A stretch of DNA of 64,000 nt. It comes from Mesorhizobium sp. ES1-4. Lineage in GTDB: Bacteria; Pseudomonadota; Alphaproteobacteria; Rhizobiales; Rhizobiaceae. The position numbers and the translations under genes are program-made. The notes under the pieces are model-generated. The model made no database searches, was not told where the DNA came from, and was given only the letters and a program-made list of their open reading frames with translations. This document shows, one piece after another, positions 54,979 to 63,207 of the stretch; position 1 is the stretch's first letter, and each line of letters starts with the position of its first letter. Location of the stretch: contig NZ_JAIUGV010000004.1 in assembly GCF_020164745.1 (NCBI RefSeq), forward strand, positions 248,001 to 312,000, in the 5' to 3' direction.

Positions 54979-55788
54979 ATGGCACAAGAAAAAAGCGCAC
55001 CGGCAATTGAGCTGATCAATGTCAGCCGCCGCTTCCTGTCACCCACCGGCAAGTCGTTGACCGCGATCCGTGATTTCACCATGACCGTCGAGCGGGGCGA
55101 ATTCGTCGCCGTCGTCGGCCCGACCGGCTGCGGAAAGTCCACGACCTTGAACCTCGTCACCGGATTGGCGACCCCAAGCGCGGGCGAGGTCCGGATCATG
55201 GGCGCGCCCGTCAAGGGCATCGATCCCCGCATCGGCTTCGTCTTTCAAAGCGACGCGCTGTTTCCATGGCGCACGGTGATCGAGAACGTCATGGCCGGGC
55301 CGCTTTTCCGTGGCAGGGCCAAGGCAGAAGCGATGGCCGCAGCGCGCGACTGGCTTGCGCGCGTCGGCCTGGTGCGCTTCGAACAGCACTATCCCCACCA
55401 GCTCTCCGGCGGCATGCGCAAGCGCGTGGCGTTGGCGCAGACCTTCATCAACGGCCCCGAGATTCTGCTGATGGACGAGCCGTTTTCCGCGCTCGACGTG
55501 CAGACGCGTGTTCTCATGCACGAGGAACTGCTGCGTCTGTGGTCCGAAGCCAGGGCCTCGGTCGTTTTCGTTACCCACGACCTGGAGGAAGCAATAGCGC
55601 TGGCCGACAAGGTCTATGTGCTGACCGCCGGGCCGGCGACGGTGAAGTCGGTCTATACCATCGACCTGCCGCGCCCGCGCGTCGTCGCCGACATCCGCTA
55701 CGAGCAAAGCTTCATCGACTATTCGCGCACCATCTGGGCCGATCTCAAGGAAGAGGTCGAGACCAGCTACGCCCGCGCTGCCGCGTGA
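54979..55788 (+). CDS. ABC transporter ATP-binding protein (SsuB/TauB-like)
   Basis: This 269-residue ATPase has Walker A GPTGCGKST (about 50-58), signature LSGGMRKRVALAQ and Walker B ILLMDEPFSALD. It belongs to the NitT/TauT family and sits between its binding protein and permease. Confidence 0.93.
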   Translation: MAQEKSAPAIELINVSRRFLSPTGKSLTAIRDFTMTVERGEFVAVVGPTGCGKSTTLNLVTGLATPSAGEVRIMGAPVKGIDPRIGFVFQSDALFPWRTVIENVMAGPLFRGRAKAEAMAAARDWLARVGLVRFEQHYPHQLSGGMRKRVALAQTFINGPEILLMDEPFSALDVQTRVLMHEELLRLWSEARASVVFVTHDLEEAIALADKVYVLTAGPATVKSVYTIDLPRPRVVADIRYEQSFIDYSRTIWADLKEEVETSYARAAA

Positions 55789-55799
55789 GGGAGGACACA

Positions 55800-56678
55800 A
55801 TGACCGATGCCGCCATCGACATCAGGGCAGGAAGCTTCAGGCCGGGAACCTCGGACGCTGAAATAGAAGCCGCCGCCGCCAAGGCCGCGCAGCATCGCCG
55901 CCGCACGGTGATCTTCTGGCGGTTTGCCATCCTCATCGCCTTCCTCGCCGCCTGGGAAATCTCCGGGCGCAAGGCCTGGATCGATCCGTTCTTCTACGCC
56001 ACGCCAAGCGCGATCGCGCAGAGACTCTATGAGTGGATGACGGAAGGCACGTCCGAAGGGCCTCTCTGGTATCATCTCTATGTCACGATGGAGGAGGCCG
56101 TCCTCGGCTTCGTCACAGGCTCGGTTGCCGGCATCGTCATCGGCGTCGCGCTTGGCCGCAACCGCATGGCCTCCGACATCTTTTCCATCTACATCAAGGT
56201 GATCAACTCGATCCCTCGCGTGGTGCTGGCGCCGATCTTCATCATGATCCTCGGCCTTGGCCTTGCTTCGAAAGTGGCGCTGGCCTTCGTCATGGTGTTC
56301 TTCGTCGTCTTCCACAACGCCTTCCAGGGCGTCCGCGAGGCCGATCGTGCGATGATCGCCAATGCCCGCATCCTCGGCGCCTCCGATTGGCAGCTGACCC
56401 GTTCGGTGATCGTGCCGTCGGCGATGAGCTGGATCTTCGCCAGCCTGCACGTCAGCTTCGGTTTCGCCATCATCGGCGCCATCGTCGGCGAGTTCGTCGG
56501 CTCACGCTACGGTATCGGACTCTTGATCAACATCGCCAAGGGCTCGTTCGACGCCGCGGGCATGTATGCCGCGATCGTCATCATCATGGTGGTGGCGCTA
56601 GGCGCCGAATATCTGATGACGATGGTCGAGAACCGGCTGGCGAAATGGCGCCCGCAGCCGCTGCACGAGACGCAGTAA
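55800..56678 (+). CDS. ABC transporter permease (SsuC/TauC-like)
   Basis: This 292-residue inner-membrane protein has about six helices and the binding-protein-dependent loop ARILGASDWQLTRSVIVPSAMSW. A helix such as FAIIGAIVGEFVGS is typical of the NitT/TauT permeases. It starts 11 bases after the ATPase stop. Confidence 0.92.
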   Translation: MTDAAIDIRAGSFRPGTSDAEIEAAAAKAAQHRRRTVIFWRFAILIAFLAAWEISGRKAWIDPFFYATPSAIAQRLYEWMTEGTSEGPLWYHLYVTMEEAVLGFVTGSVAGIVIGVALGRNRMASDIFSIYIKVINSIPRVVLAPIFIMILGLGLASKVALAFVMVFFVVFHNAFQGVREADRAMIANARILGASDWQLTRSVIVPSAMSWIFASLHVSFGFAIIGAIVGEFVGSRYGIGLLINIAKGSFDAAGMYAAIVIIMVVALGAEYLMTMVENRLAKWRPQPLHETQ

Positions 56679-56711
56679 GCATAGCCGGCCGGCTCTAATC
56701 AAAACGATAGG

Positions 56712-56756
56712 GCATGATGTCGTCCGAAAACCGCCTCACACTTTTCGGCATCATGC
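56712..56756. repeat. dispersed palindromic intergenic element
   Basis: Outer arms gcatgatg (56712-56719) and catcatgc (56749-56756) and inner arms ccgaaaa and ttttcgg surround a centre ccgcctcaca. It lies between the convergent permease and histidine-kinase genes, where it could also act as a terminator. Confidence 0.8.
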
Positions 56757-56757
56757 T

Positions 56758-58116
56758 CTAGCCGCCGGCCAATGGCAGGCGCACCTCGACCACCAGGCCG
56801 CCGGCCGCGCCATCGCCAAGGGTGACGCGGCCGCCGGCGTTTTCGACCACCTCGCGCACGATGGCGAGCCCAAGGCCGCTGCCCTCGTCGGTCGCGCCGG
56901 CCAGCCGGTAGAAGCGCTCGAAGACGTGGTCGCGCTCGTCGACGGGTATGCCCGGCCCGTCGTCGGTGACCGTCAGCACGGCCTCGCCATCCGTGGCGGC
57001 GAGCCTGACGGTGACGGTGCCGCCTGCCGGTGTGTAACGCAGCGCGTTGTCGACGAGGTTGACGATCATCTCCCGCAGCATCGTGCCGTCGCCGATGACC
57101 GGTACGGCGCCAGTCTCATCGAGACCAAGATCGATGTTGCGACCGACGGCCCTCGGCGCATGCGTTTCCAGCACTTGGCGCGCGGCCTGCGTCAGGTCGA
57201 TGCGGTCGGCGCGCGGTCGCCGGCTGCCTGGTTCAGCACGCGACAAGGTCAAGAGCTGCTCGGCCAGCCGCGCCAATCGGGCGGAACTTGCCTGCAGGGC
57301 GACAAGCGCTTCCCGGCGCGCGTCGACAGCGGTTTCGCGCAGCGCATAGCTCGCCTGCGTCGACAACAGCGCCAGTGGCGTGCGCAACTGATGCGCGGCA
57401 TTGGCGATGAAACGGCGCTGCGCCGCCATCTGCGCCCGCACCCGTTCCATATAGGCGTTGAGTGCGTCGACCAGGGGCCGGATTTCGCTCTGCGCGCCGG
57501 CAATTTCGACGGGGTCGAGTTCGCTGCGTTCTGGTGAGCGCACCGCGTCGCGCAGCCTGATAAGCGGCGCCAACCCTCGCCGCAGGCCGAGCAGCACGAA
57601 GACGCCGGCAATCGCCACCAGCGCCAGTTGCTGGGTGAAAGCGCTGAACCAGAGATGCCGCACCATCGCGTCATGGCCGAAAAGCGTGACGCCGACGGTA
57701 ACCGATATCGGCGAGTCTTTGCCGGCGCCGACCACCGCGTGCGTAAACGTCAGCAGCCGCAGCGTCTGGTCACGGTAGGTTGCTTCCATACTGGGGCGCC
57801 CGGGGGTCCCGGGCAGCCCGGGATAGCCGGTCAACAGCCGTCCTCCCGCGGTCTCGACACCGTAGTAGACCCTGTCGCGGTCGCCGGTATCGAACATCTC
57901 GAGCGCTGCCGGCGGCACCGTGGCGTTGATCACTCCGTCGGTCATTGCGACCTGCTCGGCGATCATCCTCGCCGACCCGACCAACATGCGATCGGTGATC
58001 AGATCGGCGGTCGCCAGTGCATTGCCATGGCTGGTCCACAGATTGACGGTGGCGAGTCCGGCGAGCGGCAGTACAACCCAGGCCAGGAGTTGCAGCCGAA
58101 GACTGTTGATCCTCAT
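56758..58116 (-). CDS. sensor histidine kinase (TctE/QseC-like)
   Basis: This 452-residue membrane kinase has two membrane helices (about 8-28 and 158-178) around a periplasmic 2CSK-like sensor. A short HAMP region follows, then the H-box ANAAHQLRTPLAL with H242. The ATPase domain has NLVDNALRYTP and the DDGPGIP and GSGLGLAI boxes. It overlaps its response regulator by four bases. TctE-type kinases usually sense carboxylates. Confidence 0.92.
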   Translation of the reverse strand: MRINSLRLQLLAWVVLPLAGLATVNLWTSHGNALATADLITDRMLVGSARMIAEQVAMTDGVINATVPPAALEMFDTGDRDRVYYGVETAGGRLLTGYPGLPGTPGRPSMEATYRDQTLRLLTFTHAVVGAGKDSPISVTVGVTLFGHDAMVRHLWFSAFTQQLALVAIAGVFVLLGLRRGLAPLIRLRDAVRSPERSELDPVEIAGAQSEIRPLVDALNAYMERVRAQMAAQRRFIANAAHQLRTPLALLSTQASYALRETAVDARREALVALQASSARLARLAEQLLTLSRAEPGSRRPRADRIDLTQAARQVLETHAPRAVGRNIDLGLDETGAVPVIGDGTMLREMIVNLVDNALRYTPAGGTVTVRLAATDGEAVLTVTDDGPGIPVDERDHVFERFYRLAGATDEGSGLGLAIVREVVENAGGRVTLGDGAAGGLVVEVRLPLAGG

Positions 58117-58790
58117 GGCACCAGATCATCATGGCGCAAGAGATAGCCAAGGCCACGCAAGGTGGCGATCTGGACCCGCGACCCTTCCAGCTTCTTGCGC
58201 ACACGGTGCACATAGATCTCGATGGCGCTTGGATCGGCGTAGGTGTCGAAGTCATAGATCGCCGCGGACAATGCGGCCTTGCTCACCGTCCGTCCTGCCT
58301 TGATCATCAATTGCTCGAGCACGGCATGTTCGCGCGGCGTCAATGAAAGCGTCTCGCCGCTGAGCGAAAACAGCCTGGTATTGGTGTCGAAGACGAGGTC
58401 GCCGCAGGCGACGACCGGTGCCGTCCGGTCATTGGCGCGGCGCAGTTGGGCGCGGATGCGTGCTTCGAGCTCCTCGATCTGGAAGGGCTTGGCCAGATAA
58501 TCGTCGGCGCCTTCGTTGAGACCTTTGACCCGGCCATCGAGGCTGGCATTGGCGGTCAGCACGATCACCGGCACCCGGTTGCCGCGCGCTCGCAGCATGC
58601 GCAGCACCTCCAGTCCGCCCATGCGAGGCAGCGCGAGATCCAGAATGACGAGCGCGTGGTCGCCGACGGCAAGCGCATGCTCGACATCCTCGCCGTCATG
58701 GACGATGTCGACGACATAGTTCGCCTGGCGCAAGGTCTTGCCCAGCCAGTCCGCCAGTTCGCGATTGTCCTCCACAAGCAGCAATCGCAT
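58113..58790 (-). CDS. OmpR-family response regulator (TctD/QseB-like)
   Basis: This 225-residue regulator has a receiver domain with phospho-acceptor D51 in LVILDLALPRMGG and a C-terminal winged helix (LTPREHAVLEQLM, then VHRVRKKLEG). It is the first gene of the pair and is coupled by overlap to the kinase. Its target may be the neighbouring ABC importer, but the importer is convergent with the pair. Confidence 0.94.
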   Translation of the reverse strand: MRLLLVEDNRELADWLGKTLRQANYVVDIVHDGEDVEHALAVGDHALVILDLALPRMGGLEVLRMLRARGNRVPVIVLTANASLDGRVKGLNEGADDYLAKPFQIEELEARIRAQLRRANDRTAPVVACGDLVFDTNTRLFSLSGETLSLTPREHAVLEQLMIKAGRTVSKAALSAAIYDFDTYADPSAIEIYVHRVRKKLEGSRVQIATLRGLGYLLRHDDLVP

Positions 58791-59277
58791 GTTTATTGCC
58801 GTTCCAACATCCGCCTGCTTCCGGTCTCAACGGCCGCCCGGGCTCGATCGGCGATCCCATTCGGCAGTTGGACCCGAAATGATCGATAGTATCGATCGCA
58901 ACGCAAGGCAAATGCGACTTTGGCTGCGGCCGACGGTTGTTTTTTGCAGGCTGGGACACCTCGTTTCAGGATATAATCGAACCGAACGGTTCGGTTCTGG
59001 TTGACGGATTGTATCGCGAAGTGTGAACAATGCCCTGCGATCTGCGTTCGCTTAAACTGGAGCGCGCAGGCCTAATCGTCTGAAAACATGTGAAAAATCC
59101 CATCGTCAATGCTGCAACGCAACATTCATTGTCTATAATATAATAAAATAGTGCAAAGCCGATGCGACTGGAAATCCCAAAAGGTACGTCCCATCTGCAG
59201 GTGGTCCGAGCGACGCGAAATCCTCCCAAGGGCACGCCACTAGACGGATAGAACAGAGAAATTCTGGAGTAAACAAA
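58791..59277. other. intergenic region between response regulator and small secreted genes
   Basis: No gene was recognised. It holds a 19-bp palindrome at 58979-58997 next to a TATAAT, and an AT-rich patch at 59132-59155 that suits the promoter of the small secreted protein gene. Confidence 0.5.
58979..58997. promoter_or_regulatory. perfect 19-bp palindrome next to a TATAAT box
   Basis: Arms gaaccgaac and gttcggttc enclose one central base, immediately downstream of TATAAT (58972-58977). The shape suits a TetR-type operator, but no TetR gene is adjacent. Confidence 0.6.
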
Positions 59278-59478
59278 ATGACCAAGATCGCTCTTACCGC
59301 CGCCGCCATCCTCGTTGCCACGGGCACCGCTTTTGCCGGCAGCGACAATTATGGGTCGGCCACCGCCAATCAGCCTGCCGCCACTGTCGACCATTCAGTC
59401 ACCGCTTCGACCTCGAAGTCGACGGCCGCGTCGGTGCAGGCCCCGCAGGGCGCTGACCGCAATCTCTTCGGCCGCTGA
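59278..59478 (+). CDS. small secreted protein, copy 1
   Basis: This 66-residue protein has a signal peptide MTKIALTAAAILVATGTAFA, then GSDNYGS-A-ANQP and a Ser/Thr-rich stretch. It ends DRNLFGR. Its first 27 residues match those of the next gene exactly, so they are tandem paralogues. The function is unknown; similar short exported proteins are frequent in rhizobia. Confidence 0.75.
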   Translation: MTKIALTAAAILVATGTAFAGSDNYGSATANQPAATVDHSVTASTSKSTAASVQAPQGADRNLFGR

Positions 59479-59523
59479 TCGCGACGCCGACCCAACCAAC
59501 CTTCAAATTCAGGACTACTTGAA

Positions 59524-59769
59524 ATGACCAAGATCGCACTCACAGCCGCCGCCATCCTCGTTGCCACGGGCACCGCTTTTGCCGGCAGCGACAACTACGG
59601 CTCCAACAACGCCAACCAGCCGGTTGCCAGCCAGTCGACCGCCAACGTCGACACCTTCCAAACCGGCTCTATCCTGAAGTCTGAATCTATCCTGAAGTCT
59701 GAAAAGGCGCAGGCTGACGCCAATGCCAACGTTCCGGCGCAGTCGGGCCAGGGCATCTGGGGCCGCTAA
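59524..59769 (+). CDS. small secreted protein, copy 2
   Basis: This 81-residue paralogue of the preceding gene has the identical signal peptide, GSDNYGSNNANQPV and the end GQGIWGR. A perfect 18-bp repeat (59668-59685 and 59686-59703) doubles the S-I-L-K-S-E motif. A rho-independent terminator follows it. Confidence 0.78.
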   Translation: MTKIALTAAAILVATGTAFAGSDNYGSNNANQPVASQSTANVDTFQTGSILKSESILKSEKAQADANANVPAQSGQGIWGR

Positions 59770-59794
59770 TCTCTTCAAGAACCTTTTAACGACA

Positions 59795-59828
59795 AAGAGC
59801 GGTGGGCCTGGCCCGCCGCTCTTGTTTT
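59795..59828 (+). terminator. terminator after small secreted gene copy 2
   Basis: Thirteen-bp arms (59795-59807 and 59811-59823, one G-T pair) surround a 3-nt loop, with a T-tail. Confidence 0.8.
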
Positions 59829-60045
59829 ATGAATCAGGCCAGTTGCCGATCGCAATTGGAGGTGAATTCGCCGGCAGCAACCACTTTGGCTCCGACAATG
59901 CCAACCAGCCGGTTGCGTGATCGACGCCGGCGGCCAGCGCCGTCACCGGCGACAACAACGCGAATATGACCGGGCACAAGCTGCCCACACCAAGATGAAG
60001 CCCGGCGTCGACTGGCCGGAGCCCAGCCAAGGCATCTGGGCAACT
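59829..60045 (+). pseudogene. decayed third copy of the small secreted protein gene
   Basis: The frame reads EFAGSNHFGSDNANQPVA and then a stop at 59918-59920. A degraded remainder ends SQGIW in another frame. The match to copy 2 (FAGSDNYGSNNANQPVA and SQGIWG) shows it is a broken third tandem copy. Confidence 0.65.
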
Positions 60046-60098
60046 GATGTCCCGGATGCGGTGGATGCGATCTGCCGCACCCGCCGGACGTCGGACCT

Positions 60099-60608
60099 TT
60101 ACCTCAGATCCTTCGGCCGCAGGCAATGTGTCAGTCGCGCGGACGACAGGGCAGACCAGTCGTCTTCAAGGACAAGGCGCACGAGAGCCGCCGTCGGAAA
60201 CTTTTCCTCGAGCTTCTTGCGCGCCTTCGCCTCGGATCCCGGTCCTGCAAGCTGTTTTGCCAGATCCTCCAGGCCTGGATTGTGGCCGAGAACCAAAAGG
60301 CAGCCGCTCGACGGGTCTGCTTGGCGTATCTGGCTCAGAATATCCGCCGCTGAAGCATCGTAAAGTGCCTCGGCAAGCGCGACCCGAGGATGCACGGGCA
60401 GTTCCGCGGCCACCAGCCGCCACGTGTCGCGGGTGCGAAGTGCCGGCGACACCAGTGCCAAGTCGGGCAGCCAGTCGCGCGCGGCAAGCTCGCGGCCGAT
60501 CAATCGGGCTGCCTTCAACCCGCGTTCCGCGAGCGGCCGGTCGAAATCATCGAGGCCAGGATCGTCCCAACTCGATTTGGCGTGACGAAGCAGGAGCAGT
60601 TGTCTCAT
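60099..60608 (-). CDS. SixA-like histidine phosphatase
   Basis: This 169-residue phosphatase of the phosphoglycerate-mutase fold has the RHG motif LLLRHAKSSWDD (about 5-16) and a second histidine in VLGHNPGLEDLA. SixA removes phosphate from histidine phosphotransfer proteins. It lies upstream-adjacent to nothing else on its strand except purN, 15 bases away. Confidence 0.9.
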   Translation of the reverse strand: MRQLLLLRHAKSSWDDPGLDDFDRPLAERGLKAARLIGRELAARDWLPDLALVSPALRTRDTWRLVAAELPVHPRVALAEALYDASAADILSQIRQADPSSGCLLVLGHNPGLEDLAKQLAGPGSEAKARKKLEEKFPTAALVRLVLEDDWSALSSARLTHCLRPKDLR

Positions 60609-60623
60609 TGCCGTGCTCTCGGG

Positions 60624-61337
60624 CTAAGGCGTGATCCGCGCCAGATGCTCCAGGTCGGCTTCCTCGCGCAGCGGGTCGGGTGCCATCACCACCGAGGTGC
60701 CGTTCTCGGCATCGTCGGCAAAGTGGGCGAGCACGGTGCGACCTGCCTCCATGCGCGCCTTGCCTTCGGCCACCAGTCCCAGCGCCAGCGGATAGAGCCG
60801 ATGCTCGGCCTTCAGAACACGGGCAGCCAGCGTATCGGCATTGTCGCCGACCATCACCGGCACCGCCGCCTGGGCGATGATCGGGCCGTCATCCATCTCG
60901 GGCGTCACGAAATGCACCGTGCAGCCGTGGATGCGGATGTCGGCGGCCAGTGCCCTTGCATGGGTGTCGAGGCCCTTGAAGGCCGGCAGCAGGGCAGGGT
61001 GGATGTTGATCATGCGGCCCTGCCATTTCTGCACGAAGCCGGGGGTCAGGATGCGCATATAGCCGGCCAGCGCCACGATCTCGGCATTGAGGGCCGCCAG
61101 TGCAGCGTCGATCGCCGCGTCATGTCCCTGCTTGCTCCCGTGGTCGGCGCGGGAAACGACCTGCGTGGCGATGCCGCGTGCCCTGGCGATGCCCAGGCCG
61201 GCGGCGTCCGCCTTGTCGGAGATGACGCCGACGATCTCGGCCGGGAAGGCCGGGTCGCTGGCCGCCGCGATCAGCGCCGTCATGTTGGAGCCACGCCCCG
61301 AAATCAGGACAACGGTGCGTTTCCTCTGCGTGCTCAT
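60624..61337 (-). CDS. purN: phosphoribosylglycinamide formyltransferase
   Basis: PurN formylates GAR in purine synthesis. The 237-residue protein has [13 protein letters not shown] (about 10-22) and the catalytic [12 protein letters not shown] (about 111-122). It also has [17 protein letters not shown] with the active-site residues. It overlaps purM by four bases and precedes sixA on the same strand. Confidence 0.96.
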   Translation of the reverse strand: MSTQRKRTVVLISGRGSNMTALIAAASDPAFPAEIVGVISDKADAAGLGIARARGIATQVVSRADHGSKQGHDAAIDAALAALNAEIVALAGYMRILTPGFVQKWQGRMINIHPALLPAFKGLDTHARALAADIRIHGCTVHFVTPEMDDGPIIAQAAVPVMVGDNADTLAARVLKAEHRLYPLALGLVAEGKARMEAGRTVLAHFADDAENGTSVVMAPDPLREEADLEHLARITP

Positions 61338-62443
61338 AGGTCGATCGAGCCCCGATAGATGACGCCGGCGTCTCGGCGCGGCACGATGCGGCCGATCGGC
61401 GTCACCGTCTCGCCGGCCTCCTGCAGCACGGCCGCGACCTGTGCCGCCTGACCCGAAGCGACAGCCAAAATCATGCCGATGCCGCAGTTGAAGGTGCGCA
61501 TCATCTCCTCCGGCGCCACGCCGCCGGTCTTGGCCAGCCACGAGAACACCGGCGGCACTTCGATGGCTTCGAGATCGAGCTCGGCCGAGAAGTCCTTGGG
61601 CAGCACGCGCGGGATGTTTTCCGGGAAGCCGCCGCCGGTGATGTGCGCCAGCGCCTTGATGCCATGCGTGTTGCGGATCGCCTTGAGGATCGATTTCACG
61701 TAGATGCGGGTCGGCTCGAGCAGCGCCTCGGCCAACGTCGCCTCGTCGTTGAACGGCGCCGGATCGCTCCACGCCAGGCCGCTCGCCGCAACGATGCGGC
61801 GCACCAGGGAAAAGCCGTTCGAATGGAGGCCCGAGGACGCAAGGCCGAGCAGCACATCGCCTTCGACGATGTCGTCGGTGGGCAAAAGCTGCCCGCGTTC
61901 TGCCGCGCCCACCGCGAAGCCGGCAAGATCGTAGTCCGTGCCGTGATACATGCCGGGCATTTCGGCGGTCTCGCCGCCGATCAGCGCGCAGCCGGCCTGC
62001 CGGCAGCCCTGCGCGATGCCGCCGACGATCGCGGCACCCTGGTCGGGATCGAGTTTGCCGGTGGCGAAATAGTCGAGGAAGAACAGCGGTTCGGCGCCCT
62101 GCACGACGATGTCGTTGACGCACATGGCGACAAGATCGATACCGATCGTGTCGTGTTTTCCGGCATCGATGGCGATCTTGAGCTTGGTGCCGACGCCGTC
62201 ATTGGCGGCGACCAGAACCGGGTCGGTGAACCCGGCCGCTTTCAGGTCGAACAGGCCGCCGAAGCCGCCAATCTCGCCATCCGCGCCTGGCCGGCGCGTC
62301 GCACGCACCAGCGGCTTGATCTTCTCCACCATGAGATTGCCGGCATCGATGTCGACGCCGGCCTCGGCATAGGTGAGCCCGTTTTTGCGCTTGGCCGTCT
62401 TGTTCTGGCCCGTTTTGTGCTGGCCGGTTTCGCGCTTGCTCAT
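61334..62443 (-). CDS. purM: phosphoribosylformylglycinamidine cyclo-ligase
   Basis: PurM closes the imidazole ring of AIR. The start at 62443 ([12 protein letters not shown]) is preceded by GCAGGAAAATTGCG; the longer frame is noncoding. The 369-residue protein has an ATP-binding GTKLKIA motif, [12 protein letters not shown] and [13 protein letters not shown]. Its N-terminal tail is unusually rich in Lys/Thr/Gln. It is coupled to purN by overlap. Confidence 0.95.
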   Translation of the reverse strand: MSKRETGQHKTGQNKTAKRKNGLTYAEAGVDIDAGNLMVEKIKPLVRATRRPGADGEIGGFGGLFDLKAAGFTDPVLVAANDGVGTKLKIAIDAGKHDTIGIDLVAMCVNDIVVQGAEPLFFLDYFATGKLDPDQGAAIVGGIAQGCRQAGCALIGGETAEMPGMYHGTDYDLAGFAVGAAERGQLLPTDDIVEGDVLLGLASSGLHSNGFSLVRRIVAASGLAWSDPAPFNDEATLAEALLEPTRIYVKSILKAIRNTHGIKALAHITGGGFPENIPRVLPKDFSAELDLEAIEVPPVFSWLAKTGGVAPEEMMRTFNCGIGMILAVASGQAAQVAAVLQEAGETVTPIGRIVPRRDAGVIYRGSIDL

Positions 62444-62631
62444 CGCAATTTTCCTGCTCGTTTGCGGGCTCTTCGCATGAACGGTTTCGGTCCGCAAGGA
62501 TAACGGCCGAAGCGGAGGCCCTTTGGCTGACAAAAGCGTGGATAGCGGGGGGCATCGCATACTGCGCTTGGCGCTGGCTCGGCCTGCTTCTCCCTTGCCT
62601 CGCCCCTCCATCTCCCTCATCTATCTCAGGC

Positions 62632-63207
62632 ATGATAGGGCGGGACAATGCGTTGACTATCCCCAATCTGATCACCATCCTGCGCCTTGTGCTGATGCCT
62701 GCCGTGGTCCTGGCCATGCTGCAGGCGCATTGGGACTGGGCTTTTGCCGGCTTCGTCGTTGCCGGCGTTTCCGACGGCGTCGACGGCTTCATCGCGCGCC
62801 GTTTCAACCAGCAGTCCACGTTCGGCGCCTATCTCGATCCGGTCGCCGACAAGCTGCTGCTGGTTTCGGTGTTCGTCGTCATGGGCTTCATCGGGCAATT
62901 GCCGCTGTGGCTGGTCGTCACCATGGTGTCGCGCGACGCGCTGATCGTCTGCGCGGTCCTGTTGTCCACGGTGATGGCCCATCCGGTCGAGATAAAACCG
63001 TTTCTGGTGTCGAAGGCCAATACCGCCGCGCAGATCGGGCTGGCGGCGGTTGTGCTGGGCGAACTTGCCTTTGCCGTGCGCCTCGACCCGCTGCGGCCCG
63101 CCCTCATATTGCTGTCCGGGGTCTTGACCGTCGCTTCGGCCGCGGCCTATCTCGTGGCTTGGCTGAGGCATATGAGCGGCTATGGCGAAGGCGGTAAATC
63201 AGGCTGA
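62632..63207 (+). CDS. CDP-alcohol phosphatidyltransferase family protein
   Basis: This 191-residue membrane protein has the CDP-alcohol signature in VAGVSDGVDGFIARRFNQQSTFGAYLDPVADK. It resembles PgsA/cardiolipin-type enzymes but differs from the pgsA at 36.5 kb. The lipid head group is unknown. It overlaps the next gene by 26 bases. Confidence 0.9.
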   Translation: MIGRDNALTIPNLITILRLVLMPAVVLAMLQAHWDWAFAGFVVAGVSDGVDGFIARRFNQQSTFGAYLDPVADKLLLVSVFVVMGFIGQLPLWLVVTMVSRDALIVCAVLLSTVMAHPVEIKPFLVSKANTAAQIGLAAVVLGELAFAVRLDPLRPALILLSGVLTVASAAAYLVAWLRHMSGYGEGGKSG

